DNA of 54,171 nt. It comes from Oscillospiraceae bacterium. Its GTDB lineage: Bacteria > Bacillota > Clostridia > UBA1212. How positions within the stretch are numbered: the stretch's first letter is position 1; each line of letters begins with the position of its first letter. The position numbers and the translations under genes are program-made. Shown here piece by piece: positions 16,621 to 25,700 of this stretch. The stretch lies in NCBI GenBank assembly GCA_015069195.1, contig SVJA01000005.1:74860-129030 (forward strand), written 5' to 3'. The notes beneath the pieces are model-generated. The model was not told the origin of the DNA and ran no database searches. It worked only from the letters and a program-made list of their open reading frames with translations.

Positions 16621-18545
16621 CGGTGAAACTTCCTTTCAACTTCATACTTTGTCATCGTAACTGCAACAGGTCTTCCGTGGGGGCAAGTACCGTGATTTTC
16701 AAGTTCTGCAAGCGTTTTAAGCAGTTCATTCATCTCTTCACCACTAAGGCTCTTATTTGCCTTTACAGCAGCCTTGCAAGCCATAGTAAAGATAGTCTTG
16801 TCATCATACAAACCACCTTTACCGTTTTGCATCGCTTTATTTATTCCGTCTACGACAAATGACTCTATGTTACTGCCCTCAAGTATCATCGGAATACTTC
16901 TTACCGCAAACGAATTTAAACCGAACTCTTCTATTTCAAAACCGAGTTTTTCAAAAAATTCCGTATTTTCTCGCAAAAATGCACATTCGGCAGAAGACAG
17001 GCTCAGCATTATCGGCATTAAAAGTTGTTGTGAATGTATGTCACTTTTTTCAATTGCGCTTTTTATTCTCTCGTACATAATTCTTTCGTGTGCCGCGTGC
17101 TGGTCTATAAGTACAAGCTTTTCATTGTACTCAAGTATTATGTACGTATTAAAAAGCTGACCGATTACTCTGCTTTCAGTATAAATACTTGTATCATTGT
17201 ACTTTTTTACCGGCTCATATGTACGGATTTCACTTTCAGTAATGGGTTTTATATCAATTTTATTTTCAATTACATTTTCAGTTTTTTTTACGACTGTTTC
17301 AGGATCTTGCACAAGTACCTCAGGTTCTTCTTTTACAAATGACGCAGTCTGTTTAACAGCAGTGGTTTCATATTTTTCAGCGACAAGTGTAACCGGAGTC
17401 TCAATAACGCACGAACTTTTTTCGTTTTTTGACGGAGTCGGTACATTTGAAACAAAATCAAGTAAATTCTTTATCTCTGTTTTACTTTCCTTCGGATTAT
17501 CATCCAGTCTCTTCCACGGACTTACACTCTTTGAAGTCTGAGAATGATTTTCAGGTTCTGCACCAAAAAGTGCATTGTATATTGCGTGATAAACTGCACG
17601 AAAAATCATTTGCTCATCTGCAAATCTTACTTCTGTCTTGGTCGGGTGAACATTTACATCGAGGGTGTTCGGATTTACATTCAACGTCAGAACAGCAAAC
17701 GGAAATTTATTTTTCATTGTTACGGTTTTGTAAGCTTCATCAAGAGCAGACGTTATAACCTTGCTTTTTATATATCTGCCGTTCACAAAAATATGTTGAC
17801 GGTTTCTGTTGCCGTAAGCAGCATCACGCACGCCTACGTAACCTGTTATCCTCACGCTATCCTGCTCGTGATTTACTTCACAAAGAGAGTTTGTCACTTC
17901 TCTGCCGTAAATACTGTGTATACAACTGAGCATATCACCGTTGCCCGGTGAATGAAATACAACCTTACCGTCACTTATAAGTTTAAAAGACACATCCGGA
18001 TGTGCCATCGCCATCTTCTGCATAATATCCGCAACATATCCGGCTTCCGTCGCATCCTTTTTTAAAAACTTGTAACGTGCGGGAGTATTATAAAAGAGTT
18101 CCTTTACAATAAAAGTACTTCCCTTTGAAGATGCATAAGCAGAAGACGAAATAAGTTTTCCGCCGCGAATATTTACCATAAAACCGTTTTCGGCATTTTC
18201 ACCCTTGCTTATAAGTGTAACATCACTTACAGCCGCAATACTTGCGAGAGCCTCTCCTCGGAAACCGAGAGTCTTGACGCCAAACAAATCATCTGCATTC
18301 ATTATTTTACTGGTAGCGTGTTTATCAAATGCAATCACTGCATCGTCTTCATCAAAGCCGCATCCGTTATCTGTAATTTTCATATATTTGATACCGCCGG
18401 CTTTGATTTCGGCAGTTACAACAGTCGCACCGGCGTCGACGGCATTTTCCGCCATTTCCTTTACTACCGATGCAGGTCTTTCGATTACCTCTCCTGCCGC
18501 AATCTGGCTCGCAGTTATTTCATCCAATAAAATAATTTTACCCAT
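16614..18545 (-). CDS. mutL: DNA mismatch repair protein MutL with endonuclease motifs
   Basis: A 643-residue protein. The N-terminal GHKL ATPase has ENAVDAGA, DNGCGF, GFRGEAL and KGSTFIVKELFYNTPAR. After a variable linker (about 340-450), the C-terminal dimerisation domain carries the nicking-endonuclease motif DQHAAHER (481-488) plus the metal-site motifs ACKAAVKAN (Cys590) and CPHGRP (621-626). This is the self-nicking MutL type found in bacteria without MutH. mutS, usually upstream, is not adjacent; the upstream neighbour is the cohesin-like gene. It is translationally coupled to miaA. Confidence 0.97.
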   Translation of the reverse strand: MGKIILLDEITASQIAAGEVIERPASVVKEMAENAVDAGATVVTAEIKAGGIKYMKITDNGCGFDEDDAVIAFDKHATSKIMNADDLFGVKTLGFRGEALASIAAVSDVTLISKGENAENGFMVNIRGGKLISSSAYASSKGSTFIVKELFYNTPARYKFLKKDATEAGYVADIMQKMAMAHPDVSFKLISDGKVVFHSPGNGDMLSCIHSIYGREVTNSLCEVNHEQDSVRITGYVGVRDAAYGNRNRQHIFVNGRYIKSKVITSALDEAYKTVTMKNKFPFAVLTLNVNPNTLDVNVHPTKTEVRFADEQMIFRAVYHAIYNALFGAEPENHSQTSKSVSPWKRLDDNPKESKTEIKNLLDFVSNVPTPSKNEKSSCVIETPVTLVAEKYETTAVKQTASFVKEEPEVLVQDPETVVKKTENVIENKIDIKPITESEIRTYEPVKKYNDTSIYTESRVIGQLFNTYIILEYNEKLVLIDQHAAHERIMYERIKSAIEKSDIHSQQLLMPIMLSLSSAECAFLRENTEFFEKLGFEIEEFGLNSFAVRSIPMILEGSNIESFVVDGINKAMQNGKGGLYDDKTIFTMACKAAVKANKSLSGEEMNELLKTLAELENHGTCPHGRPVAVTMTKYEVERKFHRC

Positions 18546-18570
18546 TTATCGTAACCTCAATAAAAATCGA

Positions 18571-20124
18571 TTATTCTTCGTCTTCTTCCGACATTGAATT
18601 CATAATCTTACAAGTTTTTCTTTCTTTTAATGCAAAATATACTAAAAATGCTGCAACAATAAGGCATACACCGCAAGCCGCTCCCACAAGTGCAATCAAT
18701 ATTTTCTGTGAACCTTTGCTTATTGAAGGTGCTGTATCTCCGTTCTGTGTAGCATCAGGAGTTGATGTCGCCGGAGCATTTTTATCACTGTTTTCTCCTG
18801 ACGGAAGTTTGTCTGCAACATATCTTTGCATAGTTTTTTCAACGGCATCATAAGTGTAGTAATTCACTTCACCGTTCCAGTTCATCGCGCGGATAATATA
18901 AAAGTCTTTGTTATCCGGTGCGATTTCATAAGCATCTACGGTTTCCTCACCGATTGTGATTTTTGTAGTATTCAGATCAAGTTTATTTGCAGCATCGCTG
19001 AGCTTCATAAGACTGTAAATGCCTGATTTTACATTGATATCTACGTACTTTAAGAAATCCTCATCCTTTTCAAAGTATATGAAAAGACCTTTGTAGCTTT
19101 CCGATTCGAGGTACAAAAGTGTTATATCCTTTGATATTCCTTTACCGCCGTTGTACTCTTTATCTTTAATCTCAACCTTTGCAGGCTCAAATCCCTCAGG
19201 AAGTTTTACGTCTTTCGGAACAGATTTTATGTTGTGCTTTACGCCGTCAACCATAACAGTACCGTCAAACTCAGGTGTATGGGTTAATGTCGGAGTCGGG
19301 GTTGCCAGAGCTGCAGTCGATGTCTGACCAGGTTTGTTTGTAGCCGAAGGAGTTTCTGTGGGTTTTTCAGTAGCTTTTGCCTGACGTGTTATTGTAATAA
19401 CATATTTTTTTACAGTTCCGTCCTGTGCCGTTACGACAACGGTTCTTTTCTTTGTTCCTACTTCCAAAAACTCATCGCCTTCTATAGTGTGAGTAGCTCT
19501 GGAGTCATTTGTTTCCGGAAAAACATAAAGTGTTGATACCGAATACGGTACAGTCACTGTATATGATGTAACGCTCGGTGAAAACGAAGGTACTAATTTT
19601 CCGCCGTCTACAGTAAGATCTTTCAAGGTGGCATCGCTTGATCCAACGTCTTTGATAGTAGCAGATGCTCCGATTGCGAGAATAGTCATATTATCCTCGC
19701 CGTCGTTTTCGTCCTTATCCAAAGCATATCCTGTAGCACTAATCGAAAAACCGGCTTTTCCCACCGCCTTAGCTTTAAAAGTATACGACATCGTTATATT
19801 ACGTCTGTTATCCTCCCGATTATCAAGCCAAATAGTTTCTATAATTTCACCGGATGAACCATCTCGTCCAACTAATGAATTATCATATGACAACTTCCAA
19901 GTAAGATATCCTGTATCAATAACACTGCTATAAGCAACTTTTACATTAAATGTATCCCCTACATTCAATGTATTTCTATTAAGTGTCACGGTTATCGTGG
20001 CATCTTCACCGGCTGCTTGCGGCGAAACCATTACAAAGCCCGGAATTACAGCAGAAATACAAATAACTGTAGCAAACATTATACAAATAATTTTATTTAT
20101 AAATCCATTTCTCAATTTTGCCAT
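18571..20124 (-). CDS. membrane-anchored surface protein with cohesin-like and cadherin-like domains
   Basis: Encodes 517 residues in this order: signal peptide (1-38); cohesin-like beta-sandwich (about 42-157, with VGDTFNVKVAYS, LTWKLSYDNSLV and SYTFKAKAVGKAGFSI); cadherin-like beta-sandwich of the PF12733 type (160-248, DATLKDLTVDGGKLVPSFSP... VKKYVITITR); Thr/Pro linker (250-285); an unrecognised alpha/beta region (290-440); a second linker; one membrane helix (about 474-498); and a short acidic tail. It therefore sits on the outer face of the membrane. It lies 16 bases downstream of a hydrolase carrying a dockerin, so a receptor role is plausible. The cohesin assignment is by pattern only. 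Confidence 0.75.
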   Translation of the reverse strand: MAKLRNGFINKIICIMFATVICISAVIPGFVMVSPQAAGEDATITVTLNRNTLNVGDTFNVKVAYSSVIDTGYLTWKLSYDNSLVGRDGSSGEIIETIWLDNREDNRRNITMSYTFKAKAVGKAGFSISATGYALDKDENDGEDNMTILAIGASATIKDVGSSDATLKDLTVDGGKLVPSFSPSVTSYTVTVPYSVSTLYVFPETNDSRATHTIEGDEFLEVGTKKRTVVVTAQDGTVKKYVITITRQAKATEKPTETPSATNKPGQTSTAALATPTPTLTHTPEFDGTVMVDGVKHNIKSVPKDVKLPEGFEPAKVEIKDKEYNGGKGISKDITLLYLESESYKGLFIYFEKDEDFLKYVDINVKSGIYSLMKLSDAANKLDLNTTKITIGEETVDAYEIAPDNKDFYIIRAMNWNGEVNYYTYDAVEKTMQRYVADKLPSGENSDKNAPATSTPDATQNGDTAPSISKGSQKILIALVGAACGVCLIVAAFLVYFALKERKTCKIMNSMSEEDEE

Positions 20125-20140
20125 AATTATAACCTCACAA

Positions 20141-22483
20141 TCATTGAACTATGTCAGCTATACCCCACAAATGACGCTTCATATAAACAAAATCAAGAGC
20201 GTCAACCGATCCTTTTGACGGTGATATGTCTGCCGCTGTTTTATATATTCCCGAAAGTTCCGAAATGCCCCACAAATGTCTCTTTATATAAACATAATCG
20301 AGAGCTTCTATCTTTCCGTCACCGGTGATATCGCCGTAAATAACAATATCAAATTGTTTGTAAACTTTTCCTGCGGAATCTTTAACCACGACTTTCTGAC
20401 CTGTTGAAATTTTCGCAGTATCAGAAACTGAATTTCCGCTTTTATCGGTAATTGAAACGCTTCCGTCCTTTATCGAAATGCTTTCTTTAAAGTTTTTTGC
20501 AGTTGTGCCCTCTTTTATTCCGGATATCAATGAATCAATGTTCACATTATACTTATCCGAAATATTGTGCGATGGGCTCGGATCCACAGTTGCGGTCGGA
20601 ATCGGAGAAGCAGTAGCAGATGAGCTTGTCGTCGCCGATGGTGTAACTGTAGGAGTGACTGTAGGTTTCACTGTCGCAGTAGGCGTGGCAGTCGGAGTCG
20701 GAGCCGCAGCTCTTATTACAGTTAAAGTATAATCTCTGTAAGTTTCATTTTCCGCTTTGCAACGTATAGTCAACTTATTTGTTCCGACATTAAGATTGAT
20801 TTTTCCAACGCCGCTGACTGTTGCTTTTGAAACATACGGTGTTGCGCTTATTTCTATGTTTGAAGTCGCATTAGGAACAGACAATGTGTATGAAAGAGTA
20901 TCAGTCTTAAATGACGGACTTATTGAATAATTCTTTACAGACAGGCTCTTCAATTTATAGTTAGGGTTTCTGTCTTCTGTCGGCTGTTCGCAAGCATATG
21001 TAGGCATATTCTTATATACAGGAATCTTGAACTCAAATGCACTATCCAGAATATCGCACTGTGCATACGAGTTTCTTACCGTAACACCTTCATGTGATGC
21101 CGCTCTTATATTCTGCATATATTGGTGCCAATAAAGGCCGTGATATGTGCTGTCAACGTCAAATTTTTGTAGATAAAGTGTGTCCTGACCTTTTTTGATG
21201 TGAGTTCCGCAAACTTTTCTTGCACCGCCTACCAATGCTTTGTACGGAGAATCCCATCCCTCGCTTTTAGCCTCTTTAAGACCGTTTATTAGAACTTCCT
21301 GAGAACCGGTTCCGCTCGCACCGATGTTAAAATAGTTATAATAACCTTCATATCCCGGTACCGTACCGGAAATGAGTTTATTTGTACCGGCAGTACCCTG
21401 TTCCTGTCGTACACGGCTTGCAAGCATACAAGGACTTACATCAAGCTCTTGCGCAACCTGTATAAAGGCCTGCGCATATGTAACGGTTTTCTTTATAACC
21501 TGCGGAGTTGCTGTCGGAGCGGGAGACGGTGATGCTGTAGCTGTTGATGTTATTGTAGTCTCCGCAGTCGCGGTCGATTCGGAAGTTCTACCTGCGGTTT
21601 CCGTAGGCTGTGCTGTAGTAACCGGAGCTTCAGTAGGAGGCTCGGTAGGCGTTACGGAAGGATATACAATAATTTCCTCCTCGTACAAGACCTTTTTGTA
21701 CATAAAAGTACCCTGCAATACGGTTTCAACAGCCTCCTCTGTATGGCATAAAGGATTGTACTCTATAAGTTCATACTGGAACATCTGCTCATCATTTAAA
21801 AAGTTTCTGGGGTCGAGATAAAAAGCAACAATCGAGTCGGAAGCCTGTGTCCAACCGTTACCGCTTAGATTATTGTACTTATCATTAACCCAATCATACA
21901 AAACCAAAGATTTCCATGAAGAAATAACAGTACTCTCTATACTGCTCTGACCGTCTTCTCTCTCTGCATCATAAACCTCGTTCCAGGGCAAATTTGTATG
22001 GAACGCTTTGAACACCCACTCGGGTCTCATCTTATGAAGCACGCGAAGATACTGTCTGTAACTCTCAGGGAAATTCTGTGAATCAAGATACTTTTCAAAT
22101 GCAGGATCATCAGCAGCCGTAACAAACTTTATATATGCGCTGTGAACATAGCCATACTTTAATGTTCTGCCTTTAAAATATGAAACATAATACCAAAGAG
22201 AACCGTCGGGTGCATTTGTTTTACCTATAACGGAAACCTGATGACCGACTTCCAATGAATCAATAATCGTGGAAGACGACGTACCCGCTCTATCTCTCAC
22301 ATTAAGTGTGTCAGACTCAGCAGTCTGAACATAACCGATATTATAAACAGTCTGTGAATTCGCAACGAAACTATGCCTATTGCCCAGCATATAAGTGCAG
22401 AGCAAAACAAGGCATAAAAATGAAGCAACTATCCTTTTCAAAACTTTCGGACTCTCAGTTCCGCATCTTCTTAAGTAAATCAT
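20141..22483 (-). CDS. secreted peptidoglycan glucosaminidase with SH3b, cadherin-like and dockerin domains
   Basis: Encodes 780 residues: an N-terminal signal/membrane segment (16-34), bacterial SH3 (45-120, LNVRDRAGTSSSTI), a LytB/LytD-type endo-beta-N-acetylglucosaminidase region in two parts (about 125-270 and 330-490), a cadherin-like sandwich (505-591), a Thr/Pro linker (592-640) and a C-terminal type I dockerin-like pair (715-778). The likely catalytic Glu is Glu361 in RVRQEQG, with PGYEGYYNYFNIGA downstream. A Thr/Pro-rich stretch (275-328) interrupts the catalytic region. The first dockerin loop, GDITGDGKIEALD, keeps the calcium pattern; the second (ADISPSKGSVDALD) is degenerate, but KRHLWG is repeated. 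It probably cleaves glycan strands during growth or separation. Confidence 0.85.
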   Translation of the reverse strand: MIYLRRCGTESPKVLKRIVASFLCLVLLCTYMLGNRHSFVANSQTVYNIGYVQTAESDTLNVRDRAGTSSSTIIDSLEVGHQVSVIGKTNAPDGSLWYYVSYFKGRTLKYGYVHSAYIKFVTAADDPAFEKYLDSQNFPESYRQYLRVLHKMRPEWVFKAFHTNLPWNEVYDAEREDGQSSIESTVISSWKSLVLYDWVNDKYNNLSGNGWTQASDSIVAFYLDPRNFLNDEQMFQYELIEYNPLCHTEEAVETVLQGTFMYKKVLYEEEIIVYPSVTPTEPPTEAPVTTAQPTETAGRTSESTATAETTITSTATASPSPAPTATPQVIKKTVTYAQAFIQVAQELDVSPCMLASRVRQEQGTAGTNKLISGTVPGYEGYYNYFNIGASGTGSQEVLINGLKEAKSEGWDSPYKALVGGARKVCGTHIKKGQDTLYLQKFDVDSTYHGLYWHQYMQNIRAASHEGVTVRNSYAQCDILDSAFEFKIPVYKNMPTYACEQPTEDRNPNYKLKSLSVKNYSISPSFKTDTLSYTLSVPNATSNIEISATPYVSKATVSGVGKINLNVGTNKLTIRCKAENETYRDYTLTVIRAAAPTPTATPTATVKPTVTPTVTPSATTSSSATASPIPTATVDPSPSHNISDKYNVNIDSLISGIKEGTTAKNFKESISIKDGSVSITDKSGNSVSDTAKISTGQKVVVKDSAGKVYKQFDIVIYGDITGDGKIEALDYVYIKRHLWGISELSGIYKTAADISPSKGSVDALDFVYMKRHLWGIADIVQ

Positions 22484-22639
22484 AAAAAAACATCCTATAT
22501 CACATCAAATACGTGTATAAATCTTATCGACAAAAAACAACCATATTCGCTCTTATATAATATTTTATACAGACAAAAAAGTCAATAAAATATACCGAAA
22601 ATGTACCGAAAAAAAGATGAAATTTCAATGGCAAAAAGC

Positions 22640-22678
22640 AGCAAAACGCCGGCATGGAAATAATTCCACGCCGGCTGT
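22640..22678 (-). terminator. rho-independent terminator after carB-dapF
   Basis: A 12-bp stem (22648-22659 with 22664-22675, one G-U pair) with a 4-base loop, followed on the minus strand by GTTTTGC. Confidence 0.75.
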
Positions 22679-22701
22679 AAAAATGCCTTGTAATATTTTT
22701 A

Positions 22702-25700
22702 TCAGACTACAACTTCTCCGTCGTATACTTTCTTTGCAGAACCGGTAAGTGTTACACGCTTATCATTGTAATTTACAATAAGTTCGCCGCCGAGAGTGAT
22801 TACCTTTATATCCTCACCCTTCTCGCAGAAACCGTTGAGTGTGGCTGCAACTACCGCTGCACAAGCTCCAGTACCACAAGCGAGAGTCTCACCCGATCCG
22901 CGCTCCCAAGCACGCATTTTGAGAGTATTTTTGTCAATAACCTGAACGAACTCAGCGTTTATTCTCTCAGGGAACAATTCGCAATATTCAAAATCAGGAC
23001 CGATTTTCTTTACGTCAACAGCATCGACATAGTCAACAAAAGTTACACAGTGCGGGTTACCTACCGATACACAGTTTATGTTGTATGTGTTGCCTCCGAT
23101 TTCTACCGGATAATTTACAACGATATCCGCATCGATTGTTGTAGGAACTTTTGCAGAATCGAGAATTACTTTATCCATATCAACTTTGACTCTTGAAACG
23201 ATACCGTTCATTGTAAATACCTTACATCTCTTCACACCGCTTCTGGTTTCGATTGTCATAAGTTCAGTTTTAACAATCTTGTTGTCAAAGAGATATTTTG
23301 CAACACAGCGGATAGCGTTACCTGCCATCTTTCCTTCACTGCCGTCGAGGTTGAACATACGCATTTTAGCATCTGCAACATCTGACTTTTCAATAAGAAC
23401 GATACCGTCAGCACCTACACCTGTGTGTCTCTCCGAAAGGTATGTTGCGAGGAACTCAGGTGATGAAATGTTCTGTTCCATACAGTTTATGAAAATATAG
23501 TCACTTGCATTGCCCTGCATTTTTGTAAACTTAAGTGATATTCTGTCGCTTCTCATATCGGCAATATTTACAAGCTCAATATTTGAAAGCGAATAACGGC
23601 TCATAAGGCTGTCTACGAGAGCATTTGCTGTATCTATCGCTGTAAGACAGGGAATACCGAGCGAGCTTGCTTTTCTACGAATCTTAACACTGTCACGCTT
23701 CGGATCTCTGCCCTTTGCTGATGTAGAGATTACATAGCTGATTTTTCCGCTTTCAAGAAGATCGATTACGTTTGTGCCCTGACCTTCGTGAATTTTACCG
23801 ATGTCCGTAACTTCAAGACCTATTTTACGGAGAACTTCTGCTGTACCTGCCGTAGAATAAATATCCATACCAAGTGAGCTGAATTTCTTTGCGATAGCTC
23901 CGATTTCATGTTTATCAAGGTTTCTTACGGAGATAAATACTCCGCCCTTCTTTGTCATTGTTGAACCGGAAGAAATAAGTCCTTTGTAGAGAGCTTCTTC
24001 AAATGTATTACCGATTCCGAGAACCTCACCTGTGGATTTCATTTCAGGTCCGAGCTGTGTATCAACGTCCGTAAGTTTCTCAAATGAGAATACAGGAACT
24101 TTTATTGCAACATAGGGTGACTCTTTGTAAATACCTGTTCCGTAACCGAGATCTTTGAGTTTTGCACCGAGGCTTGTCGCAGTAGCAAGATCACACATCG
24201 GAACGCCTGTAACTTTGCTGATGTAAGGAACGGTTCTTGATGCTCTGGGGTTTACCTCGATTACATAAAGTTCGTTGCCTTTTACGATATACTGAATGTT
24301 TACAAGGCCTACAGCGTTAAGTCCGCGGCAGATTCTCTCAGTTGTATCAATAATAACTTTTCGCATATCATCTTCTATATGCTGTGCAGGATATACTGCA
24401 ATACTGTCACCTGAGTGAATACCTGTACGTTCTACATGCTCCATAATACCGGGGATAAGAATATCATCACCGTCACATATAGCATCGAGCTCACACTCTA
24501 TACCGCTGATGTACTTGTCGATAAGTACCGGATTGTCCTTATTTGAACTGAGGATAATGTGCATATACTCTACTATTTCGTCGTCAGATGATGCGATAAT
24601 CATATTCTGACCGCCGAGAACGTACGAAGGACGCATAAGAACCGGATATGTGAGGTCGTTTGCAGCCTTGAGTGCTTCTTCAACAGTAAGGACTGTATGA
24701 CCCTTCGGACGAAGAATATTAAGACTTTCAAGAAGGTTCTCAAAACGCTCTCTGTCCTCAGCCATATCAATAGTATCAGCTGATGAACCTATAAGTTTTA
24801 CGCCGTGGCCTTCAAGAACTTTGTTGAGTTTGATAGCAGTCTGACCGCCGAACGCAACAACTACGCCGATAGGCTTTTCTATATCAATTATATTGAGTAC
24901 ATCTTCTTCGCAAACAGGCTCAAAGTAAAGTCTGTCTCCTGTATCAAAGTCAGTTGAAACAGTTTCAGGGTTGTTGTTTACAATAATAGTCTCGTAACCC
25001 ATTTTTCTGAGAGCATGTACGCAGTGAACAGATGCGTAGTCAAACTCGATTCCCTGTCCGATTCTGATAGGTCCTGAACCGATAACCATTACTTTCTGTT
25101 TCTCGCCCTTGTTTACAAAGTCAAGAGCGTCATTGTGTGAACCGCAAGCCGGATCGTCAAATATTCCGTAGAAGTAAGGTGTACCAGCGCTGAACTCAGA
25201 AGCACATGTGTCAACCATTTTGTACACGGGGGTAAGTTTGTGTGCAACTTTGTGGCCCGAAAGTCTCTCAAGAGCCTTATTTGTATAACCGTACTTTTTA
25301 CCCTGCAAATACTGCTCATATGTAAGCTCGCAGTTTTCAATGGATTTCTCGTACTCGCAAAGATTTCTGAACTTTGCAAGGAACCAGATATCAATCTTTG
25401 TAAGTTCGTTGAGTCTTTCAATCGGAGTGCCTCTCTTAATAAGCTCATATACAGCAAAGATTCTTTCGTCAGTAACTTTGAGAATAAGAGCCTCGAGTTC
25501 TTCGTCAGTAAACTCTTTCATCTTGGGCATATTCATTGTATCAACAGAAATCTCCGCACCGCGAACAGCCTTTATGAGAGCCGCCTCAAAGTTATCTGCA
25601 ATAGACATTACCTCACCGGTAGCTTTCATCTGAGTGCCGATTCTTCTGTCAGCATACACGAATTTATCAAAAGGCCACTTAGGGAACTTAAGACAGAGAT

